Positions 36,793 to 47,921 of a stretch of 64,000 nucleotides of DNA are shown here, one piece after another. The stretch comes from Tetrahymena elliotti 4EA. Its lineage: Eukaryota; Ciliophora; Oligohymenophorea; Hymenostomatida; Tetrahymenidae. The stretch lies in assembly GCA_000231825.2 (NCBI GenBank), contig JH720314.1, forward strand, positions 682,001 to 746,000, in the 5' to 3' direction. A program made the position numbers and the translations under genes. Positions within the stretch are counted from its first letter, which is position 1. Each line of letters starts with the position of its first letter. The notes under the pieces are model-generated. The model searched no databases, was not told where the DNA came from, and saw only the letters and a program-made list of their open reading frames with translations.

Positions 36793-36860
36793 GGGAGCTT
36801 GCTCCGGTGAGTAGTAATAATGCCTCCTTACTATTGACAGGTTCAACTCCTGTAGCTCCC
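36793..36860 (+). ncRNA. tRNA-like RNA, copy 9 (divergent)
   Basis: 68 nt. The acceptor is GGGAGCT/AGCTCCC: the fourth pair is A-T where other copies have T-A, T-G or C-G, a full compensatory change. D-stem GCTC/GAGT, anticodon-like loop TGCCTCC, T-stem ACAGG/CCTGT (again compensated). No encoded CCA (C then AATAA); a TTTTT run follows at 36867. The common leader is not recognised upstream, so expression is less sure. Confidence 0.65.
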
Positions 36861-37186
36861 CAATAATTTTTAAATTAATCAAATCAGCAAAATAATAGAT
36901 TTAAATTTTTGATTAATAAGAATACAAAATTATCAAAATTTTTGTAAATTATACAGCTAATACAAATAATTTCCAAAGTACAAAGCTTTAAATTATCAAA
37001 TATCTATTAATGGTTTGATAAGTATATATGCATTAAAAAATCAGTTAAATAAAATAAAAGAATTTATGAAATTATTTATCCATTTTCTTTACTATTGAAT
37101 TGAGTAATAGTAAAAATCATAAATTTATAAGTAATGTATCATAAAATTTTAAAAGTTTAATATATTAAGTAAAATATGTAGATAGC
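36861..37186. other. Intergenic spacer
   Basis: About 330 bp of A+T-rich sequence between the last RNA gene and the 3' end of the acidic-protein gene. Nothing else is seen. Confidence 0.6.
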
Positions 37187-38888
37187 TCATTTTATTTTAT
37201 CAAGTTTTTTTATCTTTGATTAACCTTTTTTAAGACTTTTTAACTTATTAGATAAAAAGTTTACCTACAGTTCTTAAAGCTGATTCTCATAACAATCAAC
37301 TATTTCTAGGTATTGATCTTTTGGTAATTATTCTTCAAAAGATATATTATCTATACATTCCTTTGCTTCTGCAACCAATTTCGTTAACTTAGCTGAGGCC
37401 ACAGAAGTTTAAATAACTGCATCTAATTAATTACTGCAATTTAATTCAACTAGCTCATCAAATTATTCATGAATTTCATCAAATGAATCATAGTGCATTT
37501 GATAACAAGAAGGATATATGTTATTACGTTGATCACTTACATTCTTAATACAATTATAAACTGAAATTCCTTATTATTATACCTCTGTATCCAAACCTGA
37601 AATAGAGTAAACACATTATTCTATGCTTTTGTATTGAGTATCATCTCCTTCACACATATCTTGTATTTACTCAATAAAAGCTAAATGTGATTGATCAAGC
37701 TCCATTTAATACTTTTCAAAGCAAGCTTGAACAATTTAAGAAGTTTCTTTCTATTGATTTTCTTTTAATTTAAGATAGCCATTCTAAAAGCAAAACGTTA
37801 ACCTCATAAAGTCATCTTTTACCAAATCATCTTCATAATATATTTGATGAATGCAAATTCTTGCATTTTCAAATTATTCATCATTCTCATTTTTATCTTC
37901 TACTTCAAAGTCTATTTATCTTAAGCAAACATCAGTTTTAATCATAATATCATCAAATTTGCCTTATTATTCATAATTCTAGTTTTCTTAGCACCAACTT
38001 TAAATAGTTTCATCTAATTTTTTATCTTTTTCTTCCTACTTTTTTCTTTCTACTTCTTCTTCCTTTTTCTATTTTTCTTTTTCTTTTTCCTATTCTTTTT
38101 CTTCTTCTTAATCATCTCTTTCTTCTTTATTTTCTTCATCTTGAACATCATCTTCTTCTCCACTCTCTTTCTCTTCTTATTCTTCTTCTTGATCATCTTC
38201 TTCCTCTTTCTCATCTTCTTCTTCACTATTATCATTTACTTCTTCTTTCTCATCTTCTTCATCCTCTTCCTCTTCATCATCTACTTTTTCTTCTTCCTCT
38301 TAATTATCATCTTCTTCTTCTTCCTCTTCTTCATTTTCGTTTTCATCTTCTTCACTTTCATCCTCTTCTTCTTCATTTTCTTCCTCTTCCTCTTCTTCAT
38401 TTTCTTTATCTTCTTGCTCATCTTCATTCTCTTTTTCTCCTTCCTCTTCTTTTTGTTCATTTTAATCTTCATTATCTTGTTCATTACTATCTTCTTCACT
38501 TTCATCATTATTAGTAGAAGTGGCAGTATTATTTTCATCATCTTCATCATCGCTTGCTTCTTCATCTTCATCTTCTTGTTTATTTGAATCATCTTCTGTA
38601 CTTTCTTCTGAATTATCATCATTTTCTTTTTAATTTTTAAAATAGACTTATTAAAGATGGCTTAATAGAGATTTTAAATAATTTGTAATCAAATTATATA
38701 CTGTCTTAATTTGAATTACTTTGCTTATCATCGTTGTCAGCAGTGTTTTATTAATCATTACTTTCTTCATCTAGCATTTGCATAGAAGATTAGTTCTAAA
38801 CTTTAGTAATTTTTCTGCATTATTAAACTGAGTAAGTTAATAATATAGATATGAATAGCAAATATAATAAAAATCTGATTTATTTCAT
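37187..38888 (-). CDS. Secreted protein with long Glu/Asp-rich domain and Cys-patterned C-terminal domain
   Basis: ATG 38888 gives a signal peptide (MKQIRFLLYLLFISILLTYS), so the protein enters the ER. One intron, 38626-38701, gives two phase-consistent exons and 541 residues. About 185 residues of Glu/Asp/Lys/Asn repeats follow the N-terminus. Such stretches often bind calcium or act as acidic spacers; this role is inference. The C-terminal part has regularly spaced Cys (QSWCQEN, TDVCLRQ, ARICIHQ, FCFQN, QACFEKY, DMCEGD, EQCVYS, YNCIKN, PSCYQM, LNCSN, KECIDN, VDCYEN), probably disulfide-linked helices. The Cys spacing resembles the smaller secreted protein at 15867-16735. TGA is at 37189-37187. 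No named family is recognised. Confidence 0.8.
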
Positions 38889-39215
38889 TTTTATAATATT
38901 TTTAATAGCTTTATCCTAAAATAGAAAAAAAATTAAGTATCAAAATAATAGATTGATTTAGGAGTTTTTAAATAATATAGGTGATTTTAAAACGGATATA
39001 ATTAAGTTACTGAAAAATTGCTGAAAGTAAATATAATAGATATTAATTTTGTAATTTCTAGATTTTTATTATTTTAATTTAAAAATAATATTTGGATATT
39101 TGAAATTAATTGATAATAGTTATAATAATTATTATGAATATTAACAAACAAAAAAATATAAAATAGCAATAAATTTATTAAAAATTTTTAAAAGAACATA
39201 AAAATTATAAAGATA
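38889..39215. other. Intergenic spacer
   Basis: About 330 bp, A+T-rich. It holds the promoter side of the acidic-protein gene and the 3' flank of SEC13. No other feature is seen. Confidence 0.6.
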
Positions 39216-40748
39216 TCAATTTGCACCATTATCTTCATCTTAATCAATGCTGTTAATTATTTCCCATTCTCCTCTGTCATTTTCCTTTTTTAAAAATGGT
39301 TTTTTTTATTATGAAAGCACAGATAATTAAAGAATTTTTACTTGATATACTACTACTTGATTATCATTATTTTAAGTGGCTGCAGATACTGCTAACATAT
39401 TTCCAGTAAGAGACCAGCTTAATCTCCATACGGGTCCTTCAAAATTACCTTTTAAGACTATTGATTCAACTTTATCATAACCATCTTCATTTTAGTTAGG
39501 ATACAATTTCCAAAGAACTACTTTTGAATCCTATAAAAGTTAATTTAATTAAAATTGCGACTTATTTTAAAAGTAAATATTATTACTTCTGAGCAACTTG
39601 CAATTAAATCATAAGAATTTCCAATAGCAGGACACCAAGCAACATCTCTAATCCAATCTTGATGAATATCCTTCAATTCAATAATTTTTTTATGGTTAAT
39701 TTTATCGTTTTCAATTGAAATGCTCCAAACAATTAAAGTTTTATCGCAACTTCCTGTAACTAATTTAGGGAAAACTATCATGCTTCTATCAATTTAATCA
39801 ACCTTTTTTAAGTAAGAATAAAAACTATTTCATTATCTTTTAAAGATTGAAAAAATAAAAATACAGTCATTTCTTCACTAAGTTGGTAAGGTTACCATGA
39901 TAAACTATTAACACCTAAATCGTGTGCTTACCAATCAAAGAAGCAGAAACTGCTATCTTTTTATCTCTAGCTAATAAGCCATACTTTACCACCTTTTTAT
40001 TTAATTATTAATAAATTTTATATCTAAATAGAATAAACGTGTTTCAATATTAGTTCTTATTAGTTTGGAATTATTTTATTTTTACTTGAAGATGCAGCGG
40101 CAAAGTGAAGACCACATTCCCAAGGACTAAATTAAAGATAATTCATAGAACCATCAAATGATTTTTTCCAAACACAAGTCCAGCTTCCTTATTAACCTTA
40201 TGAGAGCATATCTCTATGAATGGCAACCTTTAAAATTATTTGAGCTTATAACATCTATCATCTTTATCTAAATAAAAGAATGATTAATATTTATTACACT
40301 TTTATCAAAGGAACAAGATGCTAAAAGTGTTCCGAAACGAGGGTGAGCCCAAGCTATTTTCCAAATAGGACCAGTATGACTTTATATAAAGAAATATGAG
40401 GTTTTTCATTATTAAATATTTTATCAAAATACGGATTTTCGTGCTTTTCAGTAGTGATAGTAACTTTATTTCCATCATTTCTACCAGATGTATCAAAAAT
40501 ATGAATTTTTCCATCGTTAGAGCAAGTTGCTAATCTCTTTCCATAGTAATCATATTGAGCATCATGCTTTTTTATAAATTTGATATTTTAATTTAAACTA
40601 TGAAAAAAATACTAGTTCTTAAGAAGCAAATTTCATATTTAATTGGAGATATTTATTTGCCTTTTATTTTTAATTTGAAATATCAATCATTTTTTACTAT
40701 CATTCCTTCATGATTTGCATGCAAATTAAGTGTTTTCATAGGCATCAT
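39216..40748 (-). CDS. SEC13: COPII coat / nuclear pore WD40 protein Sec13
   Basis: WD40 beta-propeller of the COPII outer coat (with Sec31) and of the Nup107-160 nuclear pore complex. Exons are 40748-40698, 40566-40433, 40379-40298, 40227-40086, 39992-39865, 39802-39587 and 39530-39216; phases agree and give 355 residues. Diagnostic segments are [20 protein letters not shown] with [30 protein letters not shown] with [36 protein letters not shown] and [20 protein letters not shown]. Each lies where Sec13 has it. The second intron was placed because it joins ENP to HTGPIW. The C-terminal 50 residues after the last blade are charged and longer than usual. Start: two adjacent ATG codons (40748, 40745); the first is used. 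Confidence 0.93.
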
Positions 40749-42136
40749 GGCTTATTGTCCTGACTATATTTATTGAATAAAAATAAATGTCTACTTGTGT
40801 AATTAGTATGCAAATTAATTACCATTTTTATTTGAATTTTAAAATTTAGAATCTATAATTTATTTTTAGTTATTTGCTAAGTTTATTTATATTAAATTGA
40901 TAGCTAAAAGATATTTTTAAGCTTTAATAAATTATTATTTTTTATAAAAGTTCTTTTAACCAATATATTACATTCTTCATGTGTGATACTTTTTATATTC
41001 ATTAAAGACCACATTGCAGTAGAAACAGCCTAATTATTGTACTATTATTTCTGGTAGTAGCATAATCAAAATTTTTATTAACAACAAAAAATTTCAATTT
41101 ACATTTTGCAAACGTGTAAAAAAATGCATAACTTTCAATTATTAAACCAGAAAGTCTATTTCAGTAAAATATAAATTTATTTAATTACAAATGTGTTAAA
41201 TCAAGCAACTCATGTAAAAAATGTAATGTTTATTTTATCCATATAAAAATAGAAAAATTAAAATATTGCTCCTTTTTAAAAACAAATAGTTAAAGAGAAG
41301 TAAATTTCTAAGAAAAGATAGTAACAATCTCTCAAAAATAAACCAAAAAATAAAATAATATTTCTGTTACAAATTTTTATTTTAAAACTCACTTTTCTTT
41401 AAAATTAGGTTTAAGAGGGCTATTTTATTTAAATCTTACATATTTTTTTGCTTTTTTGAAAAAAAAACTCAAAAGTAAAAAATATGAATAAATAAGTCAA
41501 AATAATAAATTTGAAAATTCGATCTATAAAATATTATACAAAATTCATAATCAGGTTTTTATTATAGACTTACTCTAAAAATATGTTTATTTTAGTTAGT
41601 GTATACAATATCAACTAATATCAAATCGAGTATTAAGTATAGTAAATATGACATAGTTGCATAGTAAATCCTACTTCAACCTCCAAAAATAGTGTTTTAA
41701 AATTTCATTAAGAGAACATTTAGAATAATCCATTTTGATAAAATCATAGTAAGGAATACTTATACTTATCTTCTAAAAAACTATCCTTTTGGGCAGAAAT
41801 TGACATTTTGATAAAATTGAAATCAACCTAAAAAATTAAAAAATTATATTAAATAATATTCTGTATTAAGTCATTGAATATACAATGGCTTTTGGATGAT
41901 GATAATTATGAGAAAGATATTCTAAAAATTGATAGTACATTTTGTTAATTTATTTTTAAATAATTTTGAATTTATTTCAACTGGAAAGATTTTATATAAA
42001 CAAAATCAAATTATAACTACATATTTTTATTTATATATTTATTATCTCTTTATTAATCCAATCAATCATTCAATGATTTTTTATATTTCAAACAAATACC
42101 AAATAATTAAATTTGTAAATTTAAAAATCACTAAAA
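40749..42136. other. Divergent intergenic region
   Basis: About 1.4 kb between SEC13 (-) and the centrin-like gene (+). Very A+T-rich, with no supported frame beyond short open stretches expected by chance. It should hold both promoters. Confidence 0.55.
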
Positions 42137-42799
42137 ATGATAAACAATTATAAAAAGACTGGAAACATATTAAACACATAGAAATTTTTGAAGACAAAAA
42201 ATGTTAGGTAATTAGATGAAGAAACCTTGAATGAGCTGAGGGAAGCATTTAATTTGTTTGATACTTAACACTCTGGAGAAATAGATTCAAGAGAGTTAAA
42301 ATCAATAATGAGAGCCTTTGGATTAGATGTTAAGAAAGATTAAATTACTTTAATATATAAGGAATTAAATAAAGATATAAATGAAGGAGTCAACTTTTAA
42401 GAATTCACAAATATAATGGCTCCAAGACTTGTAAATATATATAAAAATGAGGATTAATAATGTTTTAATTTTGTATGAATTAAATATAAAAAGGGATCTA
42501 AAGATACAAAAGAAGAAATTGAAAGAATATTTTAATTGTTTGATGAGGAAAGATAGGGTAAAATTTCTTTCTAAAATTTAAAAAAAATAGCATCTGAAAT
42601 AGGTAAATTTATATAATTTAAAATGATAAATATTAAAATTTTCTTCAAAATAGGAGAGGAAATTAGTGATGAGGAGTTATATGAAATGATAGAAGAAGCA
42701 GATAGAGATGGAGATGGATGTTTAAATTTTAATGAATTTTATAGAATAATGAAAAAGAGAGAAGATCCTTTAGATGATTATGACAGCGATCTTGAGTGA
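42137..42799 (+). CDS. Centrin/calmodulin-superfamily EF-hand protein
   Basis: Calcium-binding protein of the centrin type, expected at basal bodies or in contractile fibres. ATG 42137 gives [20 protein letters not shown] before [20 protein letters not shown]. Exons are 42137-42430, 42494-42602 and 42654-42799; phases agree and give 182 residues. A nearer ATG at 42201 is out of frame. EF1 ([12 protein letters not shown]) keeps most ligands. EF2 ([12 protein letters not shown]) and EF3 (DEERQGKISFQN, with Asn at position 12) are degenerate. EF4 ([12 protein letters not shown]) is canonical, so one or two sites probably bind Ca2+. The C-terminus is acidic ([10 protein letters not shown]). Canonical centrins end in aromatic residues, so this is a divergent member. 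Confidence 0.85.
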
Positions 42800-43994
42800 A
42801 TAAAGGCTTTATTTATTAATTAGTTTATATATTATACCTAAATCCTTTAAAATGAAAAGTTTGTAATATCAAACAAACACAAGTTGATTTATTTTCAAAA
42901 TAAGTTTATTTTAAATTTCTAAAGCAAATATCAATCAAAGCTATAAATTAGTCATTCAAATTGAGTATGCGAATTACTTCATAGCTTTAATAATCTATTT
43001 TTACTGGAAACTAAAGAAAAATAAATAATTAACTTAAGTATTTATTTTAAATAATTATTATTATTTACATGATATTTAAAAGAAAATTTACAAAATATTT
43101 TAATTAATAAGTTTAAAAGAATATATTTTGGAAAGTATCTTTGACTGATAAATTTAATTATTCAATAATCTAATTTGTTAACACTTTTTTAATATTTGAT
43201 TAAATTCTGTATTAACCAATAATGAAAATTTAATTATATCATAAGTATTTAACTCAAGTCTACTTTTTATTACTAAATAAAAAAGCTTTAAAACATCATT
43301 TAATACTTAATTAAATTTAAAATATTTTGAATAGTTTAAATCAAACAAAATATGAAAAAAAAATTTTTATTGGTAAATATAAATTATAATATTAGAAAAT
43401 ATTAATAAATGATAAAATCCAATTATAAAAATGACAAGAATTTGATTTTAGTAAATTTAAATAGACTATTTTGAGGTTAAATACTTTAAATACATAAATA
43501 AAAAGTTTTAATACATAATTTAAATTTGTTTATGCAACCATGCTCTTATTTTAATTTAAAGTTTAGAGAATCATGTAGATCAAACAAAAAGCATTTAAAT
43601 AAAAAGTATTGATTTTCCCCTATCTGTAAATTTTAATCTACCATATAAAAAATTAATCTTTAAAGAGGTGTATTTAATAATTTGAATTGGCTTTGATGAT
43701 GTATTTAAAGAATAATTGAATCAAATTAATAAGTTTAATATCTTTTTATCAATTTTTGAAATAAATATTTTGGGATAAGAAAATAAGTAGTGAATTGATC
43801 AATTATTCAATAAGGAATATCTACATTTGCAATAAGTATATATAATATATATAGTGATATAGGTGATTTTTTTGAAAATATTATTTTAGTATAATTTAGT
43901 TGTTTTTATAAATAATGAAAGATCGATCATCTTTGAAATGCATAAGTTAATTAATATTAATTTGTTTCCTTACTGATTAGAAACAAACGAACAA
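42800..43994. other. Convergent intergenic region
   Basis: About 1.2 kb between the 3' ends of the centrin-like gene (+) and PEX13 (-). A+T-rich, with a short TA-rich run near 43838-43852. No gene is seen. Confidence 0.55.
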
Positions 43995-44997
43995 TCACAT
44001 CTAATTCTTTATGTTGTTAAAGAGTATTTCTGTTTAGTCTTATTTAAGCATGTTTTTAACTAAAGGAATCATAGAAACAATGAACATAACTAAAACTACT
44101 CTGATAGCTGTACTTACTAGTCTCATTCTCATTTTTACATTATTGTTAGAATTTCCCATAAATAGGAATCTACCTTTTTATTGAATAAATTCTACAATTT
44201 TGTCATATACTTTCTTGAACATTCTTTTCATAAATTAAAAGAAGTCTATTCCCCATCCTTTCATTCTAAGACCAAGATTAAACATAGATTAAAATAGATG
44301 AACCAATCCTTATGCATTCATTTCAACTGTACGTGCTATTTCTCCCATAGCTTAGATAACAAAACCAAAAGAATTCAAGAACATCATACTATTTTACATA
44401 AACCCTTATTAATTAGGGTCCATTCCCATGCCACCAAATCTACCATATCCACCGTACATTCCTCCTCCGTACATGCTGCCCATGCCTCCATACATACTAC
44501 TGCCATATCCACCATACATAGAGCTTCCGTATCCTCCGTAGCTACTTCCCATTCCTCCATAACTACTTCCCATACCTCCATAACTACTTCCCATACCATA
44601 TCCTCCCATAGTTCCTAAGCTTGATGTACCTAAATTTGAGTTTAATCCATTAGCAGCAGAAGTAGTAGTAGTAGCTAATTAGCTAGAATCAGTTCCAAGA
44701 GTATTGCTTTATGGGACTAATGCAGATGTAGTATCGGCTCCTAACTATTCTGTAGCAGGTACAGGTGGTAAATTAGGTGCATTTGATTAAATAGCAGCAG
44801 TTAAATTTGAATCTACTTATCCTAAAAAAGTAAAAATATTTAAATAAATAACAATTAAAATGATCATCAGTAAATATTTTTTTGCAAACTTCTACAAATA
44901 AAGGGTTAATTCATAGACAAATATATCAATTGTCTAATAAAATTTATTAATAAGTAATGAAGAAATTACTTCTCTTTTCCCAGGGCTTTGAAATCAT
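43995..44997 (-). CDS. PEX13: Peroxisomal import docking protein Pex13
   Basis: Membrane component of the peroxisomal matrix-protein import pore. Exons are 44997-44970 and 44821-43995 (intron 44822-44969), giving 284 residues with consistent phase. The N-terminus MISKPWEKRR keeps the KPWE motif of Pex13 proteins. Next comes a Thr/Asn-rich stretch, then about 60 residues of GGYG/SSYGG/MYGG repeats (the YG domain that forms the phase-separated import barrier in other eukaryotes). A helical region follows (MFLNSFGFVIQAMGEIARTV), then a hydrophobic C-terminal helix (VVLVMFIVSMIPLV). No SH3 domain is present before TGA 43997-43995, unlike yeast and human Pex13 but as in plants and some protists. 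Confidence 0.87.
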
Positions 44998-45716
44998 TTT
45001 CTGTATGAATTATAAATAACTTAATTGTACTTTTAAGAATAAATTAGGAAAGAATAAATCCTTATTTCTTTAGTTAGTTTCTTAGTTTGTTTGTTTGTTG
45101 GTTTATAATATTTATTATATTATTATCAATTATAAGGATTTTGTGAAGAAGAAATCAATTTAGATTTATAGTTTTGATAACAAAAGAAATTAATTATTAA
45201 TTAATTAAAAAATTATTATTGATAATGGATGATGGTTGTAGTGCAGTGTATGTTGTAAATGACTTTTTGAAATGGTATTAAATATAAATGAAAAGAATAA
45301 TAGAAGTAAATTAATTAATAATATATAAGTATATATTAGTACAATTAAAAAATTAAGTGCTTGTAAACTTAAAAACTAAAAGATAAAATAGAGAGTCATG
45401 ATGCGTAATATCTATTTATGATATCACATTTCGACAACTCAATTCCCATTCTTCTTTCTATTTTTTCTTTCACCTAAATTTGATTAATTTTTACTAAATT
45501 TAATTTGTATCATCTTTAATACACCATTTAATTCTTAATTTATTTATTTTAAGTCTATTTTATATTTTCTTAAAAATTTAAAACGTACATGCTTTTGCTA
45601 CTTTAGTGTTTTGTTGTTGTTGTTTTTAAATTAATTTTTTTATTTTAATAATTTTTAGTCTTAATTTGCTAGAGAATATTTATGTTACTTAATAGCTGAT
45701 TAATGCTAATTAATTA
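44998..45716. other. Intergenic spacer
   Basis: About 720 bp of A+T-rich sequence upstream of PEX13 and downstream of the next minus-strand gene. No supported feature. Confidence 0.6.
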
Positions 45717-47006
45717 TCATTTAAATATTCTTGATAGATTTTTGGCATATTATTCTTCCAGCTATTATTAACTTATTCTTTTTTACTCTTCTTGTTATTT
45801 CATATCCTCTATATCTTGCATTGATTTTAATTTGTTGTTGATCTACTTTTAATATACAATGTTTTAAGCTGTAGTATGAGGATTCATGTTATATCCTGCT
45901 TTATCACCTTTTGGTAATAAATCAGGTTTATATTTTTTATTCATAGACTCAAATCTTTTTTATTATGAATATCTTTCAGCTCTAGGCTCTGTGAACCTAT
46001 TTTAGTTTTATCCATCTGCAAATTTTCCACTCTAAAGATTTTTAGCATCTGTGTAAGGTGTAGTAGCATTAGTAATACTTTCACTTAATAAATTTTGAGT
46101 ATCTTAATTTGGCATAAGTGGCATGTTAACCATATAGTTTTGAGGCAGTTTTTCATTAATAGGAACATATATAGGCATAATTGGAGTCATTAGTTTAAAC
46201 TAAGGTTCGAATTATATTTAAGGTTTTGGTGGTGGATCATATTATTTAGCAGCAAGAGGAGTAAATTAGTTATCTACTGGCTTTCCTCTTTAAAAAAATG
46301 AAGGTTCATTAGAAATAATTTCTTTATAATCATCATATTATTATTTAATAGAATTAACAACTTTGGGAAAATCATTATTATAAACCTTATAATTAATGTT
46401 ATTTTCATTTTCACTGGCAATTACTTTATATTAATGCATACTTGATTATTGTAAATTTTTTAAAGGACTATTAGATTCTTTCTATGAGTAAAAATTAGGA
46501 ATATTATTTTAAAACTAAATTTAATTGAGCTGAGGTGAGTCATATTGGCTTTTGTAGGATTGCTAAATAAGTTATTATTTTCCAATTTTTGAATCTCCAT
46601 TAAAATAATCTTTATAAAATCTAACTGGCTTTTCATATTGTTTCATTTAAAATGTCGACACTTTTTCATGTTCTCGTTTATATTTTAAGATTGAATCAAG
46701 AGATTTCATTTTCATATTCTATTTATATCTTTCCTTTTAATAAGGAGGAGTATGATTTCTATATGGCATTAATTCTGGTAATTTCAGATCTTCATATCTT
46801 AATAGTGTTTTAGTTTCCTCATTCTACGGCTTCAAAATACCCTGTTCTTCAAGATCATCACATCTTTATTAAAATTTCCAAAGATCGTAAGGGAGATTTC
46901 CTTTTTTATAGTAAAATTCAAATGGAGCAGATATTTTATTGAATCCTATTTTCTATTTATTGTTTTCAAATACATCTACTGTTTTCTTTTAATTAAATCC
47001 TATCAT
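45717..47006 (-). CDS. Unrecognised single-exon Gln/Asn/Lys-rich protein
   Basis: ATG 47006 starts MIGFNQKKTVDVFENNKQKI and an uninterrupted frame runs 429 residues to TGA 45719-45717. The N-terminal 100 residues look folded (ISAPFEFYYKKGNLPYDLWK). The middle is rich in Gln, Asn, Tyr and Pro (QYDPPPKPQIQFEPQFKLMT). The C-terminus is a charged helix (QDIEDMKQQEEQKRISQQQL). Short Pro/Tyr/Arg motifs with little hydrophobic core are typical of ciliary microtubule-associated proteins in ciliates, but this is only an impression. No domain is recognised. Confidence 0.75.
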
Positions 47007-47921
47007 TTATTAAAAAAATACCTGAAATAAACAAATATATTTTTTCATCAATTAATTTTTTCAAGTAAAACCAAATTTAAAAAACAGTTTAATTTTTACT
47101 ATTTATTTTAGTTTTAAATCTCTTTTAAAATATTTCAATATTATGATTATTATCTTAATAAAAAAATACAAATTTGAAAAATGATTAAATACAAATCATT
47201 AAAAATGAATATACTCCTTATGCTAAATATAAAACAAATTCAGATTGTAAAGAGTAAAATATGATTTTGAGTTTGGTTTTAAATTTTAATAAAATTTAAT
47301 TCATAAAAATCGATGATTAATCTACACTTTGTCTTTCTTAATTATAAACTTGTAGATATATTTTAAAATAATAATAATCTTACATATATTTACTCATAAC
47401 TTTATTAGCAAATATTTAAGTTAAATACTTTATTAAATCAACATATTGTTTTTGATTTGTTATTACTTTTTCAAAAATATTACAAAACTATTGATAATTT
47501 AAGAAAACGCTTATTGATATTTGAAGATTTTCAGAGTTATTTGATTAGATTCAAAAATTATATTTGATATTGTCTAATGATTCTCTTCGAAAATAGTTTT
47601 ACATTTGTTAATACAATACCTTTTTGATTAATTGAAAAGATTTAATTAAGTCTTGAAAGGGTAGTTAATTATTTTTGTTTAAGTGACTAGTAATTACTAT
47701 TTGAAATAATTTATTTTAATATTATGAAATACATATAAATACTTAATTAAAATAATGTTAGTATATTTATAAAGTAATTTTTAATTTATTAATTCATTTT
47801 TAAGAGTTTTAAGAAATCCTTTCTCACTTTTTTCTCATTTTGTTTCATACGTTTTTCTATAAAATTTTTAATTTATTAATTCATTATTTTTTGTTTTAGT
47901 TTTAGGTGTTTTTAAGTTAAT
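47007..47921. other. Intergenic spacer
   Basis: About 915 bp, A+T-rich, upstream of the Gln/Asn-rich gene and downstream of the derlin gene. No supported frame. Confidence 0.6.

Noticed and set aside
33331..36860. CRISPR array
   Set aside because: Repeats are 68 nt with large, related spacers of 150-610 bp, folded like tRNA, in a eukaryotic genome.
33331..36860. Ordinary tRNA-Trp or tRNA-Arg genes, or tRNA-derived SINEs
   Set aside because: The D-arm is too short and the anticodon stem has a constant mismatch, which speaks against ordinary tRNAs. There is no A-rich tail or target-site duplication and copies are tandem with shared leaders, which speaks against SINEs. A relation to tRNA remains likely.
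38141..38587. 148-residue Phe/Ile/Leu-rich plus-strand frame, and minus-strand Lys/Met-rich frames
   Set aside because: They are shadows of the Glu/Asp-rich exon of the secreted acidic protein on the minus strand, whose frame continues through signal peptide and Cys-rich domain.
41929..42153. 74-residue plus-strand frame before the centrin-like gene
   Set aside because: Composition (Phe, Tyr, Ile, Asn) is that of random A+T-rich DNA and it overlaps the centrin-like start; no conserved feature.
44298..44618. 106-residue plus-strand His/Ser/Thr-rich frame
   Set aside because: Antisense of the PEX13 Gly/Tyr repeats; the minus-strand reading has KPWE, YG repeats and the correct intron phase.
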